From the NCBI GenBank assembly GCA_963995525.1, contig OZ023214.1:13657267-13721266 (forward strand): 64,000 bases of DNA, read 5' to 3'. The DNA is from Escarpia spicata (Eukaryota; Annelida; Polychaeta; Sabellida; Siboglinidae). The notes beneath the pieces were generated by a model, which had not been told where the DNA came from, made no database searches, and worked only from the letters and a program-made list of their open reading frames with translations. Position numbers and translations under genes: made by a program. Within the stretch, counting starts at the first letter, position 1. Each line of letters opens with the position of its first letter. This document shows, piece by piece, positions 12,401-20,789 of this stretch.

Positions 12401-15400
12401 CACATCCTTACTATTCTCATCCCTGTCTCGGGCTATTCTGTATATCATCTTCTTTCCACCGTCCTCATCTAGCTTGCTGTACACAGCTGCTTCCTTGTCA
12501 CTCCTTGCCTTGTCAACAGCTTTCTTGGCCGCTTTCTTTTTCTGATTTCTCCTCTCCTTGGTCTTCTCTGTTTCTTTCCATGCTTCCTTCTTTTCACGCA
12601 CAGATTCTTCAACTTCGTTTGTTCACCATCCTTGGTTACTACTTCTAGACACTTCGCCCTTTCCTGATGTTCTTCCACACAGCTCCTCTGCAGTTCCCAC
12701 AAATGCTTCTTTGTACTTTTCCATTCTTCCTCCAGACTGCCAACTTGTTCACTGAGCTCTTCATATTTAGCTGTCACCCGCTCCTTGTATTCAACAGCGA
12801 CATCGTCTTTGCACCTCCACCACTTAATAGTCCTGCAGCCCACAGTCTTAGTTTGTTTCTTCTTCTGCATACGCACAACGACCACCATTGGCTTGTGCTG
12901 TGTCGTGACCTGCTCTCCAGCCACAGCACTGCAGTCCTTGATCTTCCCCAGCTGCTGCCTCTGGACTACCAGCAGATCCAGTTCCGTCTTGTGCTGTGTC
13001 GTGACATGCTCCAGCCACAGCACTGCAGTCCTTGATCTTCCCCAGCTGCTGCCTCTGGACTACCAGCAGATCCAGTTCCGTCTTGTGCTGTCCGCTTCGG
13101 TATGTAATCTTATGGCTCTCTTGCTTCTGGAAGAAAGAGTTAGCCATTGCTAAGCCATTTCTAGCCATCAGTCCCACCAGAGCTCGACCCTCTCTATTCC
13201 TCACTCCTCACCCGTGTCTGGCAACACTCTCCTCTTCACCTGGTTCCGCTGCTCCAACATGTGCATTGAAGTCTCCCACAATACACAACATCACCTCCAG
13301 CTCCACCAATCCCATCATCCTCTCCAAAGCATCCCTGAACTCCTCTTTCTCTGCCTCCATCATTCCCGTCTGTGGCCCGTATACAGACATAACACATACC
13401 AGCTGTTTTCTAATCATCAGCCATGCCATCACTATGCGTCCCTTCCATCTTTCCATGAGCCACCGTCTGACTGATCTCGTCTGATACAATGATGTCAACT
13501 CCCTTACTTCTTCCATCTCCTTCTGTGTGCTGTAGCTTGAATCCACCCATCAACATTCTCGCTCTATCCCCTTCCATTTCATTTCCTGTATGCACAGCAC
13601 CTCCAAACCCCTTTTCCCCATCATCTCCACCTTTATCGCTCATTGAGCTAACATTCAAATTGCCTAACCGGACTTCACATTTGGATCGCTGCCGGCTGGA
13701 CGATCCCCTTGGACTTCATTGTCTTCTCGCCACTGCCAAGTTAGACGGCACTTCGGTTGCCCCAGACGCAGTAGCCCTCTCTTTCACTGTTACTTGTACC
13801 TTCATATGATTTGAGACATTATAGCCACTCAGCAGCACTGCCCTAGCTGACCTGTAGTGCAATTTTTTGTCAGAGGTTTCCTTCTCCTATATCACCTGCC
13901 TACCTTGGCTAGTGAGCTTGATCTGCCCAGTACTATTTGCCCATGGTTGTGAGTTGGAATGGTGCAGCATCGGGACGCATCCACACACTGGCGAGCCCTG
14001 CATGCTGCACCTTTAAGGCTCCAACCTGCTCTGAGATCCCTGGGGCCACAATGTGCCCAGTATCCGCGTGTACCACAAGGAGGTTGTGCTAGAGTCTTGT
14101 CTACGGAGAGGCTATGTACCAGCAGGGGAGACTTATGCACTCGGCGCCCTTTTCACTCCAAGGATCTATCTGGCGGCTGTAGCTGAAAGCGAGAGTATGA
14201 AGCACAAACTACACTCTACACACTACACTACAGCACTTGGCGCATCACACAGACCCATGTTAAACACCTCATTACCAATGTAGGGACACATAATGCAGAG
14301 AGGGAGGGGACAACCGGAATAGTCCAGAAATACAGACAGTTAGTCAGGAAGTTAAAGCAGACAAGAGTTGAACACATTGTTCTCTCAAGAATTTTTTGCC
14401 AGTAATGGGAGGAAGGGGGCAAACATAGAAACTGCAAGAGGATGGAAATGAATACACTAGTTGAGCAGATGTGTGAAGAAGAGGGGGTGGAATTCATAGA
14501 TTTATGGGGATATTTTGTTGGGAGAGAAGATATGTACATGAGAGATGGCCTCCATCTCGGTGGAAAGGGGGCAACAGTTTTCTCAGAGAACCTGCTGCGA
14601 TCTGTTGACAGTGGGACAGGTTGCATTTATTTAAACTAGATGCGCAGTGTGGATTCACAGAGAAGCCTGAAACTGGAGGCATAGATAGACAGCACAAATA
14701 AATCAGCACAGAACAGCCTGGAAAACTGTTCTGAAGCTGAATATAAATGTGTTTGTTTAAATGCAAGGAGCATAGTAAACAAAAGAGAGAAGCAGATTGC
14801 AAAGAAGCCGTTTGTTGTAACATAGTTACAGGAAACTCGATGTTAACGGTTGGGTTACTTTATCGAAGTCTAAACATAAGCATAGAAGAAAATGAAAAAA
14901 GACAAAATGCTATAAAGGAAGTATTATTATGTGGGATTTTAATCAATGACATATACAATGGAAATCTCTACAGAGTACAGGGAGTGAGGACCACAATTTG
15001 TTAGTTTTAGTACAGTGTGTTAGAACCAACTAGTATGCTAGAACCAACCGGGGAGAAAATGTGTTAGACATAGTTTTGTCATCACAGAATGAATTAGTTG
15101 ACAATGTCAAAAGATGTGAGCTACTGGGGAGTAGTGATCACAACCAGATACATTTTACCATCAAAGTAAAATCAGAAAGGAATACTAAAAAGCAGCACAG
15201 GAGAAACTTCCACAAAGGAAGATATAAGGACATGAGGAAATATTTTGCAAAGATAGCCTGGAATAACACACTTAAGAATAAGACAGCAACAGAATGGTGC
15301 AATATCTTAAGAATAAGACAGCAACAGAATGGTGCAATATCCTAAGAATAAGACAGCAACAGAATGGTGCAATATCTTAAGAATAAGACAGCAACAGAAT

Positions 15401-18400
15401 GGTGCAATATCCTAAGAATAAGACAGCAACAGAATAGTGCAATATCTTAAGAATAAGACATCAACAGAATGGTGTAATATCTTAAGAATAAGACAGCAAT
15501 AGAATGGTGCAATATCTTAAGAATAAGACAGCAACAGAATGGTGTAATATCCTAAGAATAAGACAGCAACAGAATGGTGCAATATCTTAAGAATAAGACA
15601 GCAACAGAATGGTGTAATATCTTAAGAATAAGACAGCAATAGAATGGTGCAATATCTTAAGAATAAGACAGCAACAGAATGGTGCAATATCTTAAGGAGT
15701 GAAATTGAGTGCATTGTCGATAAGTTTGTTTAATTGAAAAACAAGGGAAATACTTATCGAAAGAAGACATTAGAAAAATTAAATACAAACAAGTGATGTG
15801 GAAGTAATATAGACACACTGGAAATGATGAAGACCACAACATTTATAAAGAAGCACTTAACCAAGCAACAACTGAAATTAGAAATACAAAGAGAAGCTAT
15901 GAACAAAAATTAGCTTGTAATATAAAACATGACAGCAAGAGTTTTTATGCATATGTTCAGAGCAAACAGAAAGTTCAGGATAAGGTCGGTCTTCTAGAAG
16001 ATAGTGCTGGAAATACAATAGATTTAACAAGATTTATCAAAATTTAACAAGATTGCTGTCCAGAGCTATAAGCTCCAAACGGCATGCAGACAAGGAAGCC
16101 TTTGGCTTATCGAAAGTCCAACAATTTTCCACCTGTGTATAACCTGCCCTTGCCAGATAGTTGTCAATTTTATTTTTGAACATATTCACACTGCTAGCAT
16201 TAACACAATCATCAGATAATTTGTTCCAATAATTTATTGTCCTTTGAGAGAATGACTGAATACTTTCTCATATCCAAGCTACACTGTTCTTTGACTAAAG
16301 CTGCATTGTGCCCTCTGATTGTACTGCCTTCTTTCAGTTTGATGAAAATATTTAAATATCTTAAAATCTCCTCTTAGCCCCCTAGTCTCTGGTGCTGTCA
16401 ACCCACAGTCTAATAGGCGTCTTTCATAACCAAGATCTTTCAGTTCAGGAATCAGCTTAGTTGCTCTTCATCGCACTCTTTCTAGCTTATCTATGTCCTT
16501 CTTACGATATGGCCTCCATGCTTGTATACAATATTCCAAATGTGGCCTAACTATTGCTTTGTACAGTGGTACAATTAGCTGTTTCTTCTTATATGTGATA
16601 TTTCTCATAATTAGCTCTAGTGTGTGGTTACACTTTGAAGCAGCAATTCCACATTGCTCCGAAACTTTCATGTCAGCACTAACTGTTACTCCTAAGTTCT
16701 GATACATTGCACATGTCATTTATATATAATATGAAAAATTTGCCAAAAGGCTTCCTCGCCTGCCATCTAGAGTTAATTATCTGGGTGGCAATCTTGTTAA
16801 ATCTTGTTAAATGTGTCAGAAAAAAATATTTAGAAACAAAATGAACTATGCTGAAGTTTATTGTTGAAAATGTTCCTAAAATTTTGAGAACAAATAAGTA
16901 AGAATTTCTTCTGAAGACAACTTTAAAGTTCATGCACTTCCTTGTTTTGAACTATTGTTTCTTTATTTTTGGACTACTGCCATTGGTAAAAAATTGTGTC
17001 ATTAATTTGTGTAGTTTATTTGATTGCAATGACATAAATTATGACATCTTGCATTAATATAGTTAAAAGTATGTTATGTGTTGCATTTAGCATATAGTTT
17101 ATCAGGTTTATTTCTACAATCTAACTTGGTGTAAGCACAGCTTTAGTTGTGTGTTTCCCATCCCATTTGACTGAGAAAAATGTTGTACAATGTCAACTTT
17201 GATTCTGTAATGTTTTCTCTGTTTTTAATATTTAGCACAAGTAAACATGTCCCGATTTACATTTCTTCCAATAGGACAATGTCACATCTGTGACAAGACA
17301 GAGGTTCTGGAAACAACATGGCTGTTGAGGTCAAAGGTGAATACATGCTACGAAAACTGGAAGGCAACGCACCATGGAGAGAACGGCTTCACACGCGATG
17401 AACATTCCAAAGGTTGGAGCAGTTTGAATGGTTAAAGTTATTGACTTTTAAAAACTACTGATCTCTTGACAATAGTATTTTTTATGGAACTACTTTGTGC
17501 GATTATAAAGTGAGGCGGATGGATTTCATAATTTTGATCCCATTTGTTTCATCTTTGTAGCCGCCATTGGGATTTTTTTTCATGTACATGCACGCACACG
17601 CACACACAGGCTCCTTTATTAGTATAGCTACATCAGTTTTAGTCCATTCATATGATCGTGCTTCTCTTGGTTATTTTGGTATACACAAAGTGTTACCACT
17701 CATTAATATAATTTACTTCGTGATTTTGGAACACATGACCAACACTCTAAAATTGTTATAGACAAGTGAAACTCGTTTTTTTATGAAGAGCTGATCATAT
17801 TTATGTTGGTGAAACTGACTTAGATAATTATTTCTTTTAACTATCTGTTCGTTTTACCATAAAAAGGGACTTTGAAAAGTACAGAGTTCAAAACAGCCAG
17901 TTCAGAGTCTCCGAATGTTTCTGTACTTTTGGCCCAAGTCCAGCCAGTTTGTGCTGGCACTTGTAGCTACGTATAGTTGTTCACAACATTCTATGAGCCA
18001 AGTTACATAAAGCTACATAAAACGTCTCGATATGAAGCAGAGCTATCCGTTTTCTGCGTCTACTGATCAACTTTCACCCTACTCATTTTACTGTGTTTAG
18101 TGCCTACATAAAGTGTTTTTATGCACTAAAAAGGATTTTTTAATAGCTAGTTATAAAAAATAAAAACTTTAATGGAGCATTTTTGTAATAAAATTATCAC
18201 ATTTTCTTAGAATTTTTGAATATCAATTCCATTGACCTTTAACCTCCCGACATACTGATTCCAGGGCCGGTTCGACAGTTCATCGTTGAAATCACAGGTC
18301 GGGTTGGTGAAGTAGTCAAGGAAAGTGCCGGAGTCACGATGACGTTACACTCGGTCTTATTTGTCATGATGACAGTCGTGACAATCTTCTGTCACAGTCT

Positions 18401-18407
18401 ATGGTAG
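3350..18407 (+). CDS. Tandem avidin-domain protein with predicted GPI anchor (5' end missing)
   Basis: Seven exons join in one frame: 3350-3433, 4039-4190, 5636-5711, 6404-6502, 7343-7495, 17275-17412 and 18265-18407. Phases agree at all six junctions and the total gives 280 residues plus a stop. Order: C-terminal part of avidin-type domain 1 (about residues 1-79), a basic linker (80-105), complete avidin-type domain 2 (about 106-235), and a C-terminal exon ending in a hydrophobic tail. Avidins are eight-stranded beta-barrels that bind biotin as tetramers. Domain 2 keeps chicken-avidin N12, L14, S16, Y33, T35, W70, S75, T77, W97, L99, W110 and N118, plus the C4-C83 pair. Signal peptide and domain 1 N-terminus should lie upstream of base 1. 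Two separate genes is the alternative: stops at 4209-4211 and 17433-17435 would end shorter products if the introns after exons 2 and 6 were not spliced. Fold assignment is firm; the single-transcript model is inference. Confidence 0.7.
3567..3640 (+). repeat. tRNA-derived SINE head or tRNA pseudogene
   Basis: An A-box-like stretch (TGGCGTAATAGTTAGAGC) and a B-box-like GGTTTCGAATC at 3623-3633 are spaced as in a tRNA, but the arms do not fold well and the B box has an extra T. A related copy sits at 60061-60130. It lies in the intron between the two domain 1 exons. Confidence 0.5.
4039..4190 (+). CDS. Avidin domain 1, last exon
   Basis: The acceptor is acatttag and the first two bases complete the Gly of the GQC motif. 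It encodes QCHMCDG, then SWLLRSRV, DKWKS and IGQDSFTR, matching avidin strands with W97, L99 and W110. The N118 position is Asp, as at the equivalent streptavidin position. A donor AAT|GTGAGG at 4191 gives phase 0 and fits the next exon; without splicing there the frame reaches a stop at 4209-4211. A Cys after QCH and another in VTTC are shared with domain 2 but absent from chicken avidin. Confidence 0.8.
4191..5635 (+). other. Intron of the avidin gene, no further feature
   Basis: AT-rich DNA without a convincing exon. I looked for a signal-peptide exon of a separate second avidin gene and found none. Confidence 0.4.
5636..5711 (+). CDS. Probable linker exon between the two avidin domains
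   Basis: This open segment lies between acceptor cttattgcag and donor gtaaac. It encodes 25 residues (IVPQMKRDTREM at the start, LVTKRDAS at the end), rich in Lys/Arg and Thr, with no family I recognise. It enters in phase 0 and leaves in phase 1, exactly what is needed to join 4190 to 6404. It could instead belong to the 5' part of a separate second gene, but I find no start codon with a signal peptide just upstream. Confidence 0.5.
6404..6502 (+). CDS. Avidin domain 2, first strands
   Basis: The acceptor is cctgtttcag and the donor gtgggt. It encodes AEPPIDG, then CSLHGYWYNYLGSQVIL, aligning to avidin CSLTGKWTNDLGSNMTI with C4, W10, N12, L14, G15 and S16 all kept. N12 and S16 contact the ureido oxygen of biotin in avidin. 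The exon is phase 1 at both ends. Confidence 0.9.
7343..7495 (+). CDS. Avidin domain 2, middle strands
   Basis: The acceptor is gtctgtcgtcag and the donor gtgagt, phase 1 at both ends. It encodes GKYHTVVEKTEGAAG at the start, aligning to avidin Y33 and T35, and VVWNGGESITGWVG at the end, aligning to W70, S75 and T77; F72 and S73 are both Gly. One N-glycosylation sequon, NST, is present. In domain 1 the matching segment is split by an extra intron. Confidence 0.9.
8429..9025 (+). CDS. CR1 ORF1 N-terminal part: zinc-finger-like plus internal repeats
   Basis: 198 residues start at ATG 8429. The first 60 hold spaced cysteines and a histidine (CSKCDNWVDF, SGCEHSWKE, FECRGCKRLEC), a zinc-finger-like module at the usual place in CR1 ORF1. 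A leucine-rich stretch (AEVDELKKLIVMM) follows, then three 29-residue charged repeats beginning GDLDKVHP, then a Lys/Glu/Asp-rich tail. In related elements ORF1 binds nucleic acid and has a downstream esterase; here a stop at 9023-9025 separates the two. A transposon protein, not a host gene. Confidence 0.7.
   Translation: MATCERQIKASRHLTCSKCDNWVDFAKSGCEHSWKEVQMEGFHFECRGCKRLECLLAEVDELKKLIVMMTGKGDLDKVHPDGETREISENRDKEAGGKERKGDLDKVHPDGETREISENRDKEAGGKERKGDLDKVHPIGETREISENRDMEAGGKEREANDTVEGGKAALTGWKETRKRDKEEGDRKKRDKEGDRGR
8644..8904 (+). repeat. 87-bp in-frame tandem repeat, three copies
   Basis: Copies start at 8644, 8731 and 8818, nearly identical, each encoding 29 charged residues. The period is divisible by three, so the ORF1 frame survives. 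Confidence 0.95.
9084..9262 (+). pseudogene. CR1 ORF1 esterase domain, first half
   Basis: The segment encodes LFMGDCLMRKIDKMLSEGED and then CLPGAKIEHITERVEKVMG and GTILVHV. The usual GDS nucleophile block of SGNH esterases reads GDC, so the catalytic serine is Cys or mutated. It is cut after GTILVHV by the RTE-like insertion and continues at 14272. Confidence 0.75.
9340..10831 (-). pseudogene. RTE-like reverse transcriptase region, frameshifted
   Basis: Blocks in order on the - strand: DVQDPGKYRGITLVSY (10436-10831), VGFVDLEKAYDTVPREMV (10160-10414), RQGSALSPLLLITVMELI and IMYEDDLAIAAES (9882-10163), ACLCGLETVAL (9571-9789) and the tail RWAGHLARTDAGK (9340-9558). Motif C is YEDD and keeps both aspartates. 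Several frameshifts and stops break the frame. The start is separated from the endonuclease by the hAT insertion. Confidence 0.8.
10697..12155 (+). mobile_element. hAT transposon, internally deleted, with 6-bp target duplication
   Basis: Ends read CAGGGATG (10697) and CATCCCTG (12155), a classic hAT-type CAGGG terminus. CTCAAC lies directly on both sides (10691-10696 and 12156-12161); deleting the element and one copy restores the - strand frame of the host LINE. Inside, the + strand encodes a zinc-finger-like N-terminus (VKDRWNWAW, C-W-C) and a hAT-dimerisation-like C-terminus (KFPALSKLVAAMMSCFHGPQ, 11460-11545, continuing after a frameshift as FSHMSSIMNTARKNAS). The catalytic middle is missing, so it is non-autonomous. 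Confidence 0.85.
12156..13658 (-). pseudogene. RTE-like endonuclease and linker region, frameshifted
   Basis: On the - strand 13658 to 13208 carries NVSSMSDKGG, then VCVMSVYGPQTGMMEAEKEE and CIVGDFNAHVG (GDFN endonuclease motif). 13204 to 12848 carries RALVGLMARNGLAMANSFF and KITYRSGQHKTELDLLVV, and 12601 to 12305 a Lys/Glu-rich linker with YRIARDRDENSKDVKG. A 94-96-bp tandem duplication lies at 12892-13081. Three or more frameshifts. Confidence 0.8.
12892..13081 (-). repeat. Tandem duplication of 94-96 bp in the RTE-like endonuclease region
   Basis: Copies at 12892-12987 and 12988-13081 differ mainly by a 2-base indel (CTCTCC against CTCC). Each encodes KTELDLLVVQRQQLGKIKDC on the - strand. 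Confidence 0.9.
14272..14639 (+). pseudogene. CR1 ORF1 esterase domain, second half
   Basis: It continues the esterase: GTHNAEREGTTGIVQKYRQL, then after a frameshift near 14400 EEEGVEFIDLWGYF and MRDGLHLGGKGA. The last block holds the conserved Asp and His of the SGNH triad (DGLHL). It ends at a stop at 14637-14639. Confidence 0.8.
14738..16025 (+). pseudogene. CR1 ORF2, endonuclease part, decayed
   Basis: Fragments in shifting frames: EYKCVCLNARSIVNKREK (endonuclease start, from 14738), MLTVGLLYRSLNISIEENEK near 14840, LDIVLSSQNELVDNV and LGSSDHNQIHF (SDH motif) at 15061-15160, then the post-endonuclease linker. A 35-bp tandem repeat interrupts it at 15271-15696. The linker resumes at 15697 and continues to SKSFYAYVQSKQKVQDKV and LLEDSAGNTIDL near 16020. 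Known CR1 proteins continue into RT; that part is missing on this strand. Confidence 0.8.
15271..15696 (+). repeat. 35-bp tandem repeat, about 12 copies, inside CR1 ORF2
   Basis: The unit starts CTTAAGAATAAGACAGCAAC and ends AGAATGGTGCAATAT. Copies differ by one or two bases. Thirty-five is not a multiple of three, so the amplification destroys the frame. The unit derives from the CR1 codons for KNKTATEWCNIL. Confidence 0.95.
16040..16735 (-). mobile_element. CR1 3' end in opposite orientation
   Basis: Read right to left, 16719-16468 encodes NLGVTVSADMKVSEQCGIAA, then YKAIVRPHLEYCIQAWRPY and DIDKLERVR. Decayed codons to about 16150 carry FSQRTINYWNKLSDDCVNAS and MFKNKIDNYLARAGYT, the CR1 C-terminus. 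Its 3' UTR ends in AATCTTGTTAAAT units near 16021-16050. A similar tail in the opposite direction sits at 16783-16808, next to a different RT scrap (FILYINDM, near 16740). Confidence 0.8.
17275..17412 (+). CDS. Avidin domain 2, last strands
   Basis: The acceptor is cttccaatag after a 9.8-kb intron. It encodes QCHICDK, then TTWLLRSKVNTC, ENWKATHHG and ENGFTR, aligning to avidin C83, W97, L99, W110 and N118. The proposed donor AAAG|GTTGGA at 17413 is weak but gives phase 1, matching the next exon. Read-through ends at a stop at 17433-17435, giving a secreted-type C-terminus as in classic avidin. Confidence 0.85.
18265..18407 (+). CDS. C-terminal exon with GPI-anchor-like signal
   Basis: The acceptor is tactgattccag; phase 1 in, stop TAG at 18405-18407. 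It encodes 46 residues. A polar stretch (QFIVEITGRVGEVVKE) is followed by small residues SAG, a short spacer, and the hydrophobic end SVLFVMMTVVTIF six residues before the stop. Small omega-site residues, spacer and terminal hydrophobic tail are the standard layout of a GPI signal; a C-terminal transmembrane anchor is the alternative. An AATAAA follows at 18556. Confidence 0.55.
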
Positions 18408-18555
18408 ACGTGACAATCATTCCACTGCAGGGTTACGATGGGAAAGATGTGAAGTACACATAATGAAATAATGGGTAGCCACATATGTTCACAAAATCCA
18501 TAAAAAATATAAGATATTACGTACATGTGGGCAGTGGATTGGTTATCACGGGGAA

Positions 18556-18561
18556 AATAAA
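18556..18561 (+). terminator. Candidate polyadenylation signal
   Basis: An AATAAA lies about 150 bases past the proposed stop codon at 18405-18407. It suits a short 3' UTR, though the hexamer is common in AT-rich DNA. Confidence 0.35.
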
Positions 18562-20036
18562 TTGATGTAGTAGCGCCACCTGTTGATGGAACGTATATTA
18601 GTTAACAATAATGCTATCTTGGGTATCGGAATTGGATAGTGTGGTGGGTGATGTGTTTGCAACCATATCATATCAGTTGCATCCAGTGGATATTGGCTGT
18701 GGGTTTAGGAGCCATTTTGGAACACTCAAAATCGCACATTCCATATATATATATCTGAAATTGTGAGTCGTGGTTTGAACTAATATGAAACAAATTATTT
18801 GTAACTTACATATATCGGTAAATATGACATTTGTTTTTGTATTGTTGCACTGATTACATCAAATTTCTTAAATTTATTTTGCTATACACAAGCTGGATGT
18901 GTGATACAATGTCCAACCATATCATGTAGTGTCTATTATAATTGCATCAACATTTGGGGCGTAATAATGTTTGTTTGGATACAGTTATTCTGACAACCTG
19001 TAGAGTGGTTGCAATCTTGTATAGAATTTGTGAGGTGTTAACAAATGTGGAACAAAACTGTGTCACACAAGAAACATGGCAAATACACTGAGTAAGGAAA
19101 TGGACCGTCTCTCTGTGTAAACTGACAATTCTAGTAATGCTAAAAGGGAGTTAAATAGGTGGTGGTGTTCTTGTCATAAACTAATGATCATACTATAAAG
19201 TTGGCACCTGCCAAGACACTGCAGTGTGATGAAGAAAACTGTGGCAAATGTTTGTTTGTTGTTGCTAAAATGTCACTGAAGTGTTGCTAAAAAAATGTGT
19301 AATGAAATCAAAGCAAAGACCATTTTTGTATTAATGTTGTATTGGAGGATCCGTTTCGTCAACTAATGTTACTGTTAGTTGGAGAAATACAGTGGTTGAT
19401 ATTGATGTAATGTTTGCACCTACAAAGGTCGGTAAAAAACCCATAGGGCTCTTGCATATGCATGCAGTTAACACGGCATGCAATCAATTAGTTGACAATT
19501 GTATGATATAGTAAATAATATTGCAGCAAAGCTGTTTAATATAAATGTATAAGTGTTGAAATGTTTTGGTGATCACGTCGAGTTACACTGTGAAGAAACG
19601 GTGATGTTGATAGCTATATTGGTGGCAATCTCTGATGTTTTATTCTGATGTTATAAAGTTGATCTTGTTGAGTAGTGCTTGATGTGGATGATGAATTGCT
19701 ACATGTGGTATTATTATTTAGTGATACACTGCTTTATAAATTTGCTGCTATAATGGTTTGGTACATTAGTTTATAGTTAATAACATCTCAAACTTATATT
19801 ATTTACAGACATGGCATCATGTGAGTCCTGCACCGTCTGGTTTATTGTATATGATATTTCTGGTTAAGATGCTGGACATGTAAAAAGGTTCTATTGTTGC
19901 TTTACGCACTGTGTTTGTTAGTAGTAGCATGCTTGCAATTATTAATAATCGTTGTAGACTAGCTTGAAAGTACACATGCTGGACAGTGATAATCTTTGAC
20001 ATGTTTCTGACGTTATAATGTTGATCTGATGAATAA
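18562..20036. other. Intergenic, no feature seen
   Basis: AT-rich DNA without convincing exons, RNA genes or repeats beyond low-complexity runs. Confidence 0.4.
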
Positions 20037-20720
20037 TACATGATGCCGATACAATGTTATGTCTTGTATTGGTTGGTTAGTGGTACACAGATAGATAAAT
20101 AGACTACTATGATGACTTGCTAAATATTGAAATATATAATAACATCAGACTGATGTTACATGTATTTACTAACATGAAGAAACCTCCAGATGTGTATACG
20201 CATACATATTGATTACACTGTATATATATATATATGTATATATATATATAATATATATACATATATAGTGTGTGTATATGTGTGTTTCATATGGTCTCAT
20301 TATTTCACATCCTGTTGTTCTGATTTGTGGCCACGTCATTGTAGTTTTGTGAAGTTAACTACATCATATACATGTGCAGTACATCTAGTAGAATAAAGAC
20401 TGGAACTTATCATGTTTGTGTGCCTGAATACTTGCATGGTGTAATTGTGTCTTATTTGCATTAGTAAGTGCAGCACAACTTGGAACATTCGTTAAAGCTA
20501 TGTTGACTTGATTGTATAGTAGACAAAAATGGAACCGGTATTGAAAACCAACATTTTAACTATATAGTCAAATGAGTGTTGCACACACACACACACACTC
20601 GCACGCATGCACCCGCGCGCACATACTCACACACGCACACGCATACTCACACACACACGCACACACACGACTGCTCCATACAAGCCAACATGGTCCAAAG
20701 AACAAATACAAACAAATCGT
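20037..20720. repeat. Segmental duplication, copy A
   Basis: Starts TACATGATGCCGATACAATG and continues through a TA-rich block, then text matching copy B at 21780-22492 with few changes, including a CA microsatellite and CCAACATGGTCCA near the end. Confidence 0.9.
20220..20272. repeat. TA-rich microsatellite
   Basis: Alternating TA with ATG interruptions. Confidence 0.9.
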
Positions 20721-20789
20721 CCCCAACACATCTCCCCCATCAAATCGTCCCCCAACACATTGTTCCCAACACATCATCCCCAACATATT

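Larger units (their letters stand above)
9263..14271 (-). mobile_element. RTE-like LINE inserted in the CR1
   Basis: About 3.55 kb once the hAT element at 10697-12155 is removed, close to a full-length RTE. It reads right to left: 5' region about 13700-14271, endonuclease 12850-13660, linker 12156-12620, RT 9880-10830, and tail 9340-9790 (RRMRWAGHL-type end, RGRPELRWEDCVRRDMR). A short duplication, ATGT(T/A)G, flanks it in the CR1 (left ACATGTTG, right CAATGTAGG). Clade by motif memory. Confidence 0.8.
8400..16025 (+). mobile_element. CR1 LINE with esterase-type ORF1, interrupted and 3'-incomplete
   Basis: The + strand CR1 copy carries an N-terminal ORF1 (8429-9025), an SGNH esterase-like region split by an insertion (9084-9262 and 14272-14639), and the endonuclease and linker part of ORF2 (about 14738-16025). 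No RT domain follows on this strand; at 16025 it meets an opposite-strand CR1 3' end. The interrupting DNA (9263-14271) is an RTE-like LINE. Removing it restores the reading: GTILVHV on the left continues as GTHNAEREGTTG on the right. Confidence 0.85.
7496..17274 (+). other. Expanded 9.8-kb intron of the avidin gene
   Basis: The matching intron of domain 1 (3434-4038) is only 605 bases. Here 8.4-16.8 kb is nested transposon DNA. Bases 7496-8400 and 16811-17274 are plain AT-rich intron in which I see nothing else. Confidence 0.7.
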
